Shown: positions 8,392 to 17,784 of the stretch, in pieces
How positions within the stretch are numbered: the first letter of the stretch is position 1
How the letters are laid out: each line of letters begins with the position of its first letter
Origin: Planctomycetota bacterium
GTDB lineage: Bacteria; Planctomycetota; UBA1135; UBA2386
DNA length: 55,140 nucleotides
Assembly: GCA_020848735.1 (NCBI GenBank)
Contig: JADLHO010000115.1
Span: 1-55,140 of the forward strand
Reading direction: 5' to 3'
Made by a program: the position numbers and the translations under genes
Notes under the pieces: model-generated
Database searches by the model: none
Told to the model about the DNA's origin: nothing
The model's input: only the letters and a program-made list of their open reading frames with translations

Positions 8392-9816
8392 GTGCTGGTC
8401 CTGCGCTTCGATCAACTCCATCGACCCGACGGCTGGCTCGCGCCGGCCTGGGTCACCGTCGACGACGATGGGTTCGTGAAGGCCGTCGATGCCGCGCCAC
8501 CGCCGATGGATGCCGCGACGCGCTTTCAGTCCTTCGCCGGCGCTGCGCTCCCCGGCATGCCCAATGTCCACGGGCACGCGTTCCAGCGGGTCTTCGCCGG
8601 CGCCACCGAGTGTGCGCACGGCGCCCGCGGTGCCGCGGCCGAGGACTCGTTCTGGACCTGGCGCGAGGCGATGTACCGCGTCGCCGCCGCGCTCGAGCCG
8701 GGTGACGTCGAGGCGATCGCCGCGCTGGTGCAGATGGAGCTCCTCGAGGCGGGCTTCACCGCGATCGGCGAGTTCCACTACCTGCACCACACGCACGACG
8801 GCACGCCGTACGCCGCACGCGCGGAGATGGCGCAGCGCATCCTCGCCGCGGCGGAGCGGACGGGGATCGCCGTGACGCTGCTGCCCGTCGCCTACTTCCA
8901 CGCCGGCTTCGGGCGGCCGCTCGCGCCGATGCAGCGTCGCTTCGGATCCACGGATCCCGACGAGTTCCTCGCGCTCTTCGCCGCGACGCGCGACGCGGTG
9001 CGGCGTGGTCCATCGCGGCACCGCATTGGCGTCGCTCCCCACAGTCTCCGGGCGGTGTCGCCCGAGGAGCTCACGCGCATCGTCGCTGCGGTCCACGCGC
9101 AGGAGCCAGCGGCGCCGGTGCACGTGCACGTCGCGGAGCAGCGCGCGGAGGTCGAGCAGTGCGTGCAGGCCCTGGGCGTGTCGCCGGTCACCTGGTTCAC
9201 GCACTCCGCCGGACTCGACCATCGCTGGTGCCTCGTGCACGCGACGCACGCGCGGCCCGACGAGCTCCTCGCGGTGGCGCGCAGCGGTGCGGTCGTCGGT
9301 CTCTGCCCGACGACGGAGGCGAATCTCGGCGATGGGCTCTTCCCGCTGCCCGGGCACCTCGCCGAGGGCGGTCGCATCGCGATCGGCAGCGACTCGCACG
9401 TGAGCATCGATCTCGCGGAGGAGCTACGCGTGCTCGAGTACGGCCAGCGCCTGCGCGACGAACGCCGCAACCGCGCCGGCGAGGCGGGGCACGCGCAGCG
9501 GCGGCACGTCGGTCGGCGGCTCTACGACGCCTGCCTCGCGGGCGGTTCCCGTGCCCTCGACCAGCCGCTCGGCGCGATCGAGGTCGGCCGGCGCTGCGAC
9601 GTCGTCGTGCTCGACACCGCTCACGCACGCCTGCTCGGGCTGCGGGGCGACACCTTGCTCGACGCCTTCGTCTTCTCCAACAGCGGTCGCTCCGCGATCC
9701 GGGACGTGCTCGTCGGCGGACTCCGCGTCGTCGCCGATGGCCGCCACGTCGCGCGCGAGGCGATCGTCGCCGAATACGCGAAGGTGGTCGCCCGACTGGC
9801 GGAGGTCGCGCCGTGA
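8392..9816 (+). CDS. hutF: Formimidoylglutamate deiminase
   Basis: 474 residues. An amidohydrolase-fold deiminase that converts N-formimidoyl-L-glutamate to N-formyl-L-glutamate and ammonia (EC 3.5.3.13), in the cytoplasm. Metal ligands: HGH in MPNVHGHAFQR, the His of HVHVAEQ, and the Asp of IGSDSH; HSLRAVSPEEL and CPTTEANLGDGLFPL are typical of HutF. The GTG at 8392 gives the usual short N-terminus ending in the RPDGW motif; a GTG at 8371 in the same frame lies on the other side of the TATGGT hexamer. hutG follows with a 4-nt overlap. No hutH, hutU or hutI is seen in the window, so the earlier histidine steps must be encoded elsewhere. Confidence 0.93.
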   Translation: MLVLRFDQLHRPDGWLAPAWVTVDDDGFVKAVDAAPPPMDAATRFQSFAGAALPGMPNVHGHAFQRVFAGATECAHGARGAAAEDSFWTWREAMYRVAAALEPGDVEAIAALVQMELLEAGFTAIGEFHYLHHTHDGTPYAARAEMAQRILAAAERTGIAVTLLPVAYFHAGFGRPLAPMQRRFGSTDPDEFLALFAATRDAVRRGPSRHRIGVAPHSLRAVSPEELTRIVAAVHAQEPAAPVHVHVAEQRAEVEQCVQALGVSPVTWFTHSAGLDHRWCLVHATHARPDELLAVARSGAVVGLCPTTEANLGDGLFPLPGHLAEGGRIAIGSDSHVSIDLAEELRVLEYGQRLRDERRNRAGEAGHAQRRHVGRRLYDACLAGGSRALDQPLGAIEVGRRCDVVVLDTAHARLLGLRGDTLLDAFVFSNSGRSAIRDVLVGGLRVVADGRHVAREAIVAEYAKVVARLAEVAP

Positions 9817-10637
9817 TCGCCGACCGGGACGGCCCGGACTTCGTGCTGCGCGGTGCGGCCGCGGCCACGAGTCCACTCCTCGTGAGCGTGCCGCACACCG
9901 GCACCGAGATCCCGCCCGAGCTGGCCGCGCGCTTCGCGAGCGATGCGATCCGCGCGCTGCCCGACACCGACTGGCACCTGCATCGCCTCTACGACTTCGT
10001 GCCGGAGCTGGGCGCCACGCTGCTCGCGGCGCGCGCGAGCCGCTACGTCGTCGATCTCAACCGACCCGCCGACGGCCATGCCCTCTACCCGGGTCGCGCG
10101 GAGACGGGTCTCGTGCCGACGACGACCTTCGCCGGCGCGGCGATCTACCGCGCGGGCGAGGAGCCGACACCCGAGGAGATCGCGGCGCGGGTCGCCCGGC
10201 ATTGGCAGCCGTACCACGCGATGCTGCGCGCGCTGCTCGACGATCGCGTCGCGCGCTTCGGCCATGCCCTCCTCTTCGAGGCGCACAGCATCGTGAGCGA
10301 GGTGCCGCGCTTCTCCGCCGAGCGCCTGCCCGGCTTCATGCTCGGCGACGTCGACGGCACGAGCTGCGATCCCGCGCGCGCGGACGCCGTCTTCGAGGTG
10401 CTGCGCGCGAGCGGGATCAGCGCGTCGCGCAACCTGCCCTTCAAGGGTGGCCACATCACCCGCGCGTACGGACGACCCGCGGCGCGCGTGCATGCGCTGC
10501 AGCTGGAGATGAGCCAGCGGCTCTACCTGGACGAGAGCGCGCCCTGGCTCTGGCGCGACGACCTCGCGGCGCGCCTGCGCCCCGTGCTGCGCGCGGCGCT
10601 GATCGCGTTCACCGCGTCTTCGCGAAGTCGTTCCTGA
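9813..10637 (+). CDS. hutG: N-formylglutamate deformylase
   Basis: 274 residues from a GTG at 9813 that overlaps the hutF stop (GTGA). It hydrolyses N-formyl-L-glutamate to L-glutamate and formate (EC 3.5.1.68), the step after HutF. Family motifs in order: SVPHTGTEIP, DTDWHLHRLYDF, VVDLNRPADG, LFEAHSI, and a late LQLEMSQRLY. The HutF-HutG order is that of the five-step histidine pathway, which avoids formamide release. The end of the gene overlaps the convergent DUF3592-like gene by 29 bp. Confidence 0.93.
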   Translation: MIADRDGPDFVLRGAAAATSPLLVSVPHTGTEIPPELAARFASDAIRALPDTDWHLHRLYDFVPELGATLLAARASRYVVDLNRPADGHALYPGRAETGLVPTTTFAGAAIYRAGEEPTPEEIAARVARHWQPYHAMLRALLDDRVARFGHALLFEAHSIVSEVPRFSAERLPGFMLGDVDGTSCDPARADAVFEVLRASGISASRNLPFKGGHITRAYGRPAARVHALQLEMSQRLYLDESAPWLWRDDLAARLRPVLRAALIAFTASSRSRS

Positions 10638-11505
10638 CCTTGCTGTCGACCGGCTCGCCGAACTCGTCGACACCGTCGAAGCGGTCGACCTGCGCGACGG
10701 GGTCCTGTCGCATGCGGTCGATCAGCAGCATGCGGCTCGGTTTCACGAGGTCGCGCAGCACCGGGACCATCTCGCCGACGGCCGCGCGCTCGAGGATCGC
10801 CCGCGCATCGGCGCGCTTGGACGGCACCTCGATCACGGTGCTGCGGCCGTCGCGGAACGAGAGCGCGACGCAGATCCGCTTCTGACCGAAGAGGCTGGGT
10901 GAGTCGACGACGTCGACGACGCGCGCGCGTGTGTTGACGCCGTAGGTCAGGAGCTGCCAGGTGCGGTGGCGTCGCACGATCACCACGATCAGCAGCGCGA
11001 TCGCGGGTAGCGGCAGCAGCAGGACGAGGGCGCCGCGCCTGGGCGTCGGGCTGCGCGAGGTGCCCTGTACGCGCGCGATCGACGGATCCTCGAGCAGGTA
11101 CTGGATGCTGATCGGGCGGCCGGGAGTGGGGGCTTCCGAGCGCGCGAAGCTCGAACCGCTCTGCGGTTCACCGCTCGCGTCGGAGAAGGCGAAGTCGACG
11201 CGGTGGACGCGGAGGATGCGGGTCACGTCGTTTGGGTCGACGACGTCGAACTCGGTCGCCGCGATCCCCGTCACCTCGCCGGTCGCGACCGCGGTCTCCG
11301 AGAACTCGAGGCGCAGGTCCTCGAGGATGCCCGCGGGGAAGGTCTGCAGCGCGATGACCACGGTCAGCGCACACGAGGCGATCAGGGCCGCGAGAACCGC
11401 GGCGAGGGGCAGGAGCGGCAGCCGGTCGGCGCGGATCCCGGGCGTCAGCGGACGGGGAGTCCGCTGGGTCAGGAAGCGCTGGAGTTCGGCCTCGGCGACG
11501 GGCAT
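10609..11505 (-). CDS. DUF3592-like membrane protein
   Basis: 298 residues from the ATG at 11505. Two hydrophobic helices, one after about residue 30 (LPLAAVLAALIASCALTVVIAL) and one near residue 180 (LVLLLPLPAIALLIVVIV), flank an outer domain with a GEVTGIAATEFDVVD motif, as in DUF3592 proteins. The C-terminal part repeats a similar fold (NTRARVVDVVDSPSLFGQK, then YSF-like VALSFRDGRSTVIEV). Function is unknown for the family. A TAGTCT hexamer lies at 11526-11531. Convergent with hutG; the 3' ends overlap. Confidence 0.72.
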   Translation of the reverse strand: MPVAEAELQRFLTQRTPRPLTPGIRADRLPLLPLAAVLAALIASCALTVVIALQTFPAGILEDLRLEFSETAVATGEVTGIAATEFDVVDPNDVTRILRVHRVDFAFSDASGEPQSGSSFARSEAPTPGRPISIQYLLEDPSIARVQGTSRSPTPRRGALVLLLPLPAIALLIVVIVRRHRTWQLLTYGVNTRARVVDVVDSPSLFGQKRICVALSFRDGRSTVIEVPSKRADARAILERAAVGEMVPVLRDLVKPSRMLLIDRMRQDPVAQVDRFDGVDEFGEPVDSKVRNDFAKTR

Positions 11506-11611
11506 GACGGCTCGGGGTGGTCGGAAGACTAGCCCGGGAGCACGGGGTGGGTGACGCATCCGGCACGGATGCCGTCCGCCGCGGGGGAAACGGGTCGGGG
11601 CACGGACCGGG

Positions 11612-12997
11612 TCATGGCGTTGGCACCGCGCCGATCAGCACGGTCGAGCCGCGGGTGCGGCTGAGGTCGAGGAGCCCGCCCGGGGGCGTGCCCGCGGAGC
11701 CGGGGCTGAGCACGCGGACGATCGGCGCCGCGGGGTCGCGCGTCGGCCGCACGACGCGGGTGGTCTCGCCGCTCGAGAGCTGCAGCGTCGCGCCGACGGG
11801 CCAGACGCCGACCGCCTCGACGACGCGGCGCAACATCGCCTTGTCGAGCAGGACCTCGTCGGCCGCGAGCGTCCGCCACGCGAGCGACGGTGACATCGGG
11901 GGGCGATCGTTGCGCCGCGCGGTGAGCGATTCGAAGCGATCGCACACGCGCACGAGCTGCGTGAAGCGCGAGGGCCGGTGCTCGTGGGGCGTATCGGGGT
12001 GACCACCGGTCTGCGGATGGCGATGGTGGCCGAAGACGATCGCGAGCGCGAGCGGGTCGACCGCGCCGGCCTGCATCAGCAGCTCCGCGCCGATCGTCGG
12101 GTGCTGGCGGACGGCGGGATCCTCCTCCTCGCGTGGATCGCCCTCGGCGGCGATGAGATCGATCGGCAGGCGCAGCTTGCCGACGTCGTGCAGCAGGGCG
12201 GCCGTGCCGACGCGCAGCACGAGCTCGCCGTCGCGCGTCATGCCGCGCATCGCGATCATCGCGAGCCCGGCGCACCGCAGCGAGTGCATCACGAGCAGCG
12301 GGTCCTCCAGCGGTTGCTGCGCGAGGTCGAGGGTTTCGGCGCCGGTCGTCGCCGCGTCGAGTGCGGTCAGCAGCGACTCGGCGCAGCGCCGCGCGCGGGC
12401 GACATCGACGCCCTGCCCCGCGGTGATCGCGCTGAACATCTCCTCGACGCCATCGCGCACCGCGGTCGTCAGCGAGCGCGAGGGATTCGGACTCGCGGCG
12501 CCGATCGCCGTCGCCGGCGGTGCGGCGTTCGCCGGGCGCGCGGCCTCTCCGCCTTGACCGGGCACGAGGCGCACGGCGAGCGCGCCGAGTTCGGCGAGCG
12601 CGCGGTTGACCGCCGCAGCGTCCGCGACGACGTGGTCGGGGCTGCGCAGCAGGATGCGGAACAGCGTCGCGAGCTCCTGGTCGGGGACGTCCGCATGGAG
12701 CTGGATGCCCGCCGCCCGCCAGCGACGCAGTGCCTCGAGCAGGCGCGCCGCCGAGATGTTCGCCGGCACCGTGACCTTGCCCTGGAACAGCAGCGCTTCG
12801 CCTTGCACGAGCAGCGCGAAGGCCTGCTCGCCGGTCTCGGTGCGCAGCTCGTGCAGGGCGTCGCGCACCTGGCTCAGCGCCGCGACCACGCGGGGGTGGG
12901 CCGGTTCGTGGATGCGGCACGCGACGAGCCCGGCGACGAGATGCTCGATCAACGCGAGCGCGGCGCGCGGCACGCGGGAGTAAGTCTTCTCGCTCAT
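11612..12997 (-). CDS. HD-domain protein related to HD-GYP, with degenerate GYP motif
   Basis: 461 residues from the ATG at 12997, which has AGGAG 9 nt upstream. The N-terminal part (1 to about 165) is helical, followed by a short Pro/Ala linker. The HD domain lies in the second half: LLHDVGKLRLP near residue 267 carries the HD pair, then HPTIGAELL and FGHHRHP. In HD-GYP cyclic-di-GMP phosphodiesterases the last motif reads HHE-x-DG-x-GYP; here it reads HHRHPQTGGHPD, so the metal His residues are present but the GYP signature is lost. It may be a phosphohydrolase with another substrate or a binding protein. The larger partner gene ends 10 nt upstream, so the two form an operon. Confidence 0.8.
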   Translation of the reverse strand: MSEKTYSRVPRAALALIEHLVAGLVACRIHEPAHPRVVAALSQVRDALHELRTETGEQAFALLVQGEALLFQGKVTVPANISAARLLEALRRWRAAGIQLHADVPDQELATLFRILLRSPDHVVADAAAVNRALAELGALAVRLVPGQGGEAARPANAAPPATAIGAASPNPSRSLTTAVRDGVEEMFSAITAGQGVDVARARRCAESLLTALDAATTGAETLDLAQQPLEDPLLVMHSLRCAGLAMIAMRGMTRDGELVLRVGTAALLHDVGKLRLPIDLIAAEGDPREEEDPAVRQHPTIGAELLMQAGAVDPLALAIVFGHHRHPQTGGHPDTPHEHRPSRFTQLVRVCDRFESLTARRNDRPPMSPSLAWRTLAADEVLLDKAMLRRVVEAVGVWPVGATLQLSSGETTRVVRPTRDPAAPIVRVLSPGSAGTPPGGLLDLSRTRGSTVLIGAVPTP

Positions 12998-13007
12998 CCG
13001 GGACTCC

Positions 13008-15362
13008 TCATGCCTGCTCCTTCGAGTCGCGGATCGCCTTCAGGGTCTCGGTCGCGGCCTGGCGCACCGCACGCGCCTCCTTCGTCTGCGTGAGCAGGCG
13101 TCCTTCCTTCGCGAGCTGCTCGAGGTACTGGATCGTCTCGGGCGTCGGCCAATGGACGAGCGCACGGATGGCGTAGAGCCGGCGGTCGAGGTCGCCGGGG
13201 TTCTCCGCGGTGTCGCGGATGTACTGGCGCAGCAGGAGGCTGGTGTAGCCGTGGAGCTTGAAGTTGGCCTTGCCGTGCGCGACGCAGTCGCAGAGGTCCG
13301 CGAGGTAGCCGTTCGGGAAGCTCGTCAGCGGTTGCACGATCGACAGCGCGGCCGCCTCCTGGCGCGGGAGCTGCTGGCGGCGCAGGAAGTTGACGACGAG
13401 CGCGCGCGTCCACGTCGCCCCCGTCGCGACGTAGTGCCGCGCGATCGCCGCCGCCCGCCGGCCACCGAGCTTCAGGATCTTCTCGGTGCGATGCGGGGTC
13501 AGCAGCGTGCCGTCTTCGATGAGCACGCGCGCTGCCTCCGCGACGGACTCCGCACCGACCTTCTCGAAGAGCTGGGCGAAGGTCTCCTCGCTCTTCTGGT
13601 CCTTGAGGTCGAGTCCGTCGAGGAACGCGATGAACTGCGTCGGGAACGTCTGAACGACCTGGTCGACGTCGAGCGCCTCGCGCGACGAGAGCATCTGCGC
13701 GACGCCATGCCGCTGCAGGAACTCGAAGACGCGTTGGTTCGCGTCGTCCTGCATCCCGTTCGGACCGCCCTCGCGCGCGAAGCGCAGCCAACGGGCGAGG
13801 ATCCGGCGCTGGGTCGGCGAGGCCGCGGTCACGATCGGGGTCGCGGTCTGCACGATCGCCGCCGCGATCGCGGCGCCGTCGGCCGCATAGGCGAGGAGCT
13901 GGAGGCATGCACCGAGCGCCTCGTCGAGGAAGTTCGGGTCGTCCGCGCTCAGCTCGAGATCGTTCGCGTGCGGCAGGCGCTTCAGGTCCTCGAGCAGGGC
14001 CTCGATCCCGTCCTCGAGTCGCGCGTTGCTCGAGCTGCTCGGCCCGCGCTGGCGCGGATTCGCACCGGCACCCGTCCCGCGCGCGACGACATCCGTGCGC
14101 ACGCCCTCGAGGAAGGACTCGAAACTGTCCTCGCGCAGGCGCGGGCGCGGCGTCGCGGCGCCGAGCTGCGGCGCGGGCCGCGCGGCGGCGCCGGCCCCAT
14201 CGACCGACGGCAGCGCCAGGCCATCGAGGAACGCGGCTCGGGCCGAGACCGGCGCCGGAGCTGCCTTCGCGGGGCCGGTCGCCGGCGGCGGCGGTGCGGC
14301 CGCGGCGCCGCGCTGTGCCGATTGCGGCGTGCTCGGCGGGGCGAGGCTCGGGGTGGGCGCGGCGTGGCCGGACTGGGGTGCGGCGCTGGCCGCCGCCGCG
14401 GCGCGGCGCTTCGTCATCGTCCCGGCCATGTGCGTCATGCGCGTGCCGGGATCGTCGGGGCGTGCGAGCAGGAAGCCGTCGATCTGGGAGAGCAGTGCCT
14501 CGAGCACGGCTTCGACCTCGCGACACGCGGCGTCGGGACGCGCGACGAGCGCCGGCGCGAGCTCCGCGACGACGGCCTCGAGCATCGCCGACGTGTCGAG
14601 GTGCGCGGCGCCGCGGTACTCGTCCTCCACGCGTTGGTGCATCTGCGCGATCGCCGAGCGAGCGCGGTCGGAGCGCGTGAGCAACGCGAGGATCCCATCG
14701 AACGCACCGCGCGCGACCGCGGGGCTCGACGGCACCGCGGCCGGCGGTGTCGCGTGTGCGGCGTGCGCGGCGAGCGGCGGCGCACCGCCGGGGAACGGAC
14801 TCGCGGCCGAGGGGATGCCCGCACTCGGGCTGCGTGCGACCGGACGTGCCGCGCCACCGGGCCGCGGCGGCGCCGCCGTCGGGGCGGTGGAGGGCATCGC
14901 GGCTGCGCTGCCCGGACCCGGCGTGTTCTGCGCGAAGAGCGGTTCGACGCCCATCCCCGCATGACGCCAGGCCTCGACCAGCGGCGGCGCCCCCGGTGGG
15001 AAGCACTGTCGCAGCCCGGCGGCGAATGCCGTCAGCGCGACCGGGTCGGGACGGGGCTCGATGCGCACGCCATGGATGCGTGCGCGCACGAAGCGCTCGC
15101 GGAGCCACGCGATCAGGGGCCGTGCGCCGTCGATCTCGCGGCCCGCGACGCGCACGCCCGTGCGCGTGAGCACGAACTCGATCGGCCCGCCACCTGGACT
15201 CGCGAACGCGAGTCGCTCGAGAAGGGCCTGCACCGTCTCCCGCACGCGCGGGTTGTTCTCCGGGTAGACGAAGCTGGTCTTGAGGTACGTAGCGAGGGCG
15301 TCGACGAGGGGTTCTCCCCCGTCCGGCGTGGTTCCCGGATGCGTACCTGGTCGATCCTGCAT
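13008..15362 (-). CDS. Large protein of unknown function, partner of the HD-domain protein
   Basis: 784 residues from the ATG at 15362; a GTG at 15416 is possible. Residues 1 to about 125 form one domain (LATYLKTSFVYPENNPRVRE, similar in pattern to the N-terminus of the following HD protein: both start with a sentence-like HEPAHPRV/ENNPRV motif). A long Ala/Pro-rich linker (about 150-215 and 310-420) surrounds a helical block. Residues about 440-784 are helical and look like an alpha-solenoid. I do not recognise a family. The shared N-terminal pattern and 10-nt spacing suggest the two proteins work together, perhaps on the same ligand. Confidence 0.7.
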   Translation of the reverse strand: MQDRPGTHPGTTPDGGEPLVDALATYLKTSFVYPENNPRVRETVQALLERLAFASPGGGPIEFVLTRTGVRVAGREIDGARPLIAWLRERFVRARIHGVRIEPRPDPVALTAFAAGLRQCFPPGAPPLVEAWRHAGMGVEPLFAQNTPGPGSAAAMPSTAPTAAPPRPGGAARPVARSPSAGIPSAASPFPGGAPPLAAHAAHATPPAAVPSSPAVARGAFDGILALLTRSDRARSAIAQMHQRVEDEYRGAAHLDTSAMLEAVVAELAPALVARPDAACREVEAVLEALLSQIDGFLLARPDDPGTRMTHMAGTMTKRRAAAAASAAPQSGHAAPTPSLAPPSTPQSAQRGAAAAPPPPATGPAKAAPAPVSARAAFLDGLALPSVDGAGAAARPAPQLGAATPRPRLREDSFESFLEGVRTDVVARGTGAGANPRQRGPSSSSNARLEDGIEALLEDLKRLPHANDLELSADDPNFLDEALGACLQLLAYAADGAAIAAAIVQTATPIVTAASPTQRRILARWLRFAREGGPNGMQDDANQRVFEFLQRHGVAQMLSSREALDVDQVVQTFPTQFIAFLDGLDLKDQKSEETFAQLFEKVGAESVAEAARVLIEDGTLLTPHRTEKILKLGGRRAAAIARHYVATGATWTRALVVNFLRRQQLPRQEAAALSIVQPLTSFPNGYLADLCDCVAHGKANFKLHGYTSLLLRQYIRDTAENPGDLDRRLYAIRALVHWPTPETIQYLEQLAKEGRLLTQTKEARAVRQAATETLKAIRDSKEQA

Positions 15363-15479
15363 CAAGGCCGTCTCGGCCTGCTGACCTGATCCTGGGTCAT
15401 CGATCCCCCGGCGCACCGAGCCTTAGCGCGGTCGCGAAGAAGTGTCACGACGCGGCCCCGGCTCGGAGTGTCGATGGGA

Positions 15480-15504
15480 TGGACGTCGCGGGATGCGACG
15501 TCCA
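15480..15504. repeat. Perfect 10-bp inverted repeat upstream of the DUF4388 gene
   Basis: TGGACGTCGC at 15480-15489 and GCGACGTCCA at 15495-15504, separated by GGGAT. It lies in the divergent intergenic region, 85 bp before the start at 15589. It could be an operator or a leader hairpin. Each arm contains the palindrome GACGTC. Confidence 0.55.
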
Positions 15505-15588
15505 GCGCCCTTGGTCCCGCGGGGAGTTCCGCTACGGCTGCGCCCCGCGCCTGCCGAAAGCGTCGAGGACTTCGACAGGAGGATCTCG

Positions 15589-17769
15589 ATGAGCTTCGCC
15601 GGTGATCTGCGCGGCATCGGTCTCGCCGATGTGTTCCAGAATCTCGCCGCCAACCGCGCGACGGGAACGCTGGACGTCCGGAGCAAGCAGCACGAGCGCT
15701 TCGTACGCGTGGAGGCCGGTGCCGTGACCGGCTTCTCGTTCGGCGTCGGCAAGGGACTGGCGATCGTCGAGCATCTGATCGAGCGCCGGCTCGTCGACGG
15801 CGACGAGGTCGAGCGCGTGCTGGCACGTCATCGACGGACGCGCAAGCCGCCGGTCGCGGTGCTGGTCGAGCGCGGGCTCGTCGACGATGCGACGCTCGCC
15901 GACGCGATCGCGGAGCGCATGCAGGAGGGCTTCTTCGAGCTCTTCGCGCTGCGCGACGCCGAGTTCCGCTTCGAGCAGGGTGAGGCGCCGGCCCGCGTGT
16001 TCGACGCCGATCTCGATCGCTTCGCGATCCGGCTCGAGATCGAGCCGCTGCTCATGGAGGCCGCGCGGCGCCGCGACGAACTCGAACGGGTGCAGCGCGT
16101 GGTCGGCTCGCTCGACGATCACTTCGTGCTCCTCGAGGGCTATGAGGCGGTGGCCGACACGGACACCCTGCAACGCGTCGCTCCGGAGCTCGACGGGCGG
16201 CGTTCGGTGGGCGACGTGCTCCGCGCGACCGGACTCTCGGCGTTCGTCGTGCGCAAGGCGATCCACGATCTCGTGCTCGCGGGCGTCGCCCGGCCGAGCA
16301 GCGCGGAGGAACTCGTCGCGACCGCGGATGCGGCGCAGGCCGAAGGTCGGACCGACGACGCGCTCCGTTGCCTCGCCCAGGCCCTGCGCCTCGCCCATGG
16401 CGATCATGCGTTGCGCCTCCGCCATGCGGCGATGCTCCGCGATGCGGGTCGTCTGGCCGATGCCGCCATCGAGCTCGCGCGCGTGGGCCACGACGCCGCG
16501 CGCGCCGGCGATCTCGACGCGGCGATCGAGCAGTACCGCGCGGCGATCGCGCTCCAGCCGGAGGAGCTGCCCCTGCAGGAGCGGCTCATCGAGCTGCTCG
16601 CCCAACGCGGCGACGAGGCGTCGCTCACGCCCGCCGTGCTCGAGCTCTGCGCGCGCCTCCGCGCGATGGGTCTCGCCGAACGCGCGCGCACGCTCCTCTC
16701 CGGGCTCGTCCATGCGCGTGCGTCGCGCGTGCCCGCCGAGCTCGTGACGACGTTGGCCGACGTCGAGTCCGATCTCGGTCACTGGCAGGAGTCGTCGCGT
16801 CTCTACCGCGCGCTCGGCGAGCGCGTCGTGCGTCGCGACGAGCTCGCGGGGCTCACGTACCTCCGCGCCGCGCTGCGACAGGATCCGCACAACGAGGAGC
16901 TCGCCGCGCTCGTCGCCGACCTCGAGTCGGGCCGCGCCGCGAAGTCGCGGGCGCGGCGTCGCCGCCTCGCCGTCGCGAGCGCGGCGGTGATCGCGCTCGC
17001 CGCGGCGGGCGTCACCACGCTCGGCGAGATGACCGCGGCACGCCGGGCCTCGGCCGCGCTCGGCGACGCGCTCGGCGAGGTCCACGACGGCCGGGCGCTC
17101 GCGGCGCTCGCGCGCCTCGACGCCGTGCGCACGGACTTCGGCTGGACGCCGAGTGGGAGAGCGGCTTCCGCCTGGGTCGATCGACTCGTCGATCTCCATC
17201 TGGACGCGACGCGCGGGCTCATCGCCGCAGGCGCCTACGATCCGGCGCTCGGGCTCTGCGAACAGCTCGCGCAGAGCGTGGTGCGCGCCGACCTCGCACC
17301 GACGCTGGATGCGCTGCGTGCCCGCATCGAGCGCGAGCGGGAGGCGCTCGCGGTGTTGCAGCGCGTCGACCGTGACGACGTGCCGCCCTCGGCGGTCGAT
17401 CTCGCGGCGCTCGAGACCCTCGGGCGCCCTGAACATCTCGAATTCCTCGTCGCCCACCTGGCGCGCGTCCGGCAGTCCGCGGCGCGCGTCGCGTTGCTCG
17501 ATGCGCTCGCGGCCCTCGACAGTCCGCGCGCGGTCGTGCCGGCCGTCGCGGCCGCGCTCGCCTCGCCGGACGGCGGCACGCTCGCCGCGGCGCTGCGCGT
17601 GCTCGCCCGCGTGCCGCAGTGGCGGAGCGCCGGTCGCGAACCGGAGTGGCGCGACGCCGAACTCACGCTCGAAGAGGCGCTCGAGGATCCCGCGCGCGCG
17701 GCGCTCGCGCGCCGACTCCTCACGCTGCTGCGTGGACCGCTGCCCGCAGCGCCGCAGGACGGCGGCTGA
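15589..17769 (+). CDS. DUF4388-type domain + TPR + TM + HEAT-like protein
   Basis: 726 residues from the ATG at 15589, preceded by a full AGGAGG ribosome binding site 8 nt upstream, one of the clearest in the window. Residues 1 to about 110 match the DUF4388 (PATAN-like) pattern: SFAGDLRGIGLADVFQNLAAN, then ATGTLDVR and a second half ending in FFELFALRDAEFRFEQGE. Residues about 245-440 hold TPR-like repeats. One TM helix lies near 458-478 (LAVASAAVIALAAAGVTTL). The part after it contains further helical repeats of HEAT type (about 600-700). DUF4388 proteins are often tied to gliding or two-component signalling; this is family knowledge, not shown here. Confidence 0.82.
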   Translation: MSFAGDLRGIGLADVFQNLAANRATGTLDVRSKQHERFVRVEAGAVTGFSFGVGKGLAIVEHLIERRLVDGDEVERVLARHRRTRKPPVAVLVERGLVDDATLADAIAERMQEGFFELFALRDAEFRFEQGEAPARVFDADLDRFAIRLEIEPLLMEAARRRDELERVQRVVGSLDDHFVLLEGYEAVADTDTLQRVAPELDGRRSVGDVLRATGLSAFVVRKAIHDLVLAGVARPSSAEELVATADAAQAEGRTDDALRCLAQALRLAHGDHALRLRHAAMLRDAGRLADAAIELARVGHDAARAGDLDAAIEQYRAAIALQPEELPLQERLIELLAQRGDEASLTPAVLELCARLRAMGLAERARTLLSGLVHARASRVPAELVTTLADVESDLGHWQESSRLYRALGERVVRRDELAGLTYLRAALRQDPHNEELAALVADLESGRAAKSRARRRRLAVASAAVIALAAAGVTTLGEMTAARRASAALGDALGEVHDGRALAALARLDAVRTDFGWTPSGRAASAWVDRLVDLHLDATRGLIAAGAYDPALGLCEQLAQSVVRADLAPTLDALRARIEREREALAVLQRVDRDDVPPSAVDLAALETLGRPEHLEFLVAHLARVRQSAARVALLDALAALDSPRAVVPAVAAALASPDGGTLAAALRVLARVPQWRSAGREPEWRDAELTLEEALEDPARAALARRLLTLLRGPLPAAPQDGG

Positions 17770-17784
17770 CGCGCGGCGCGCCGA

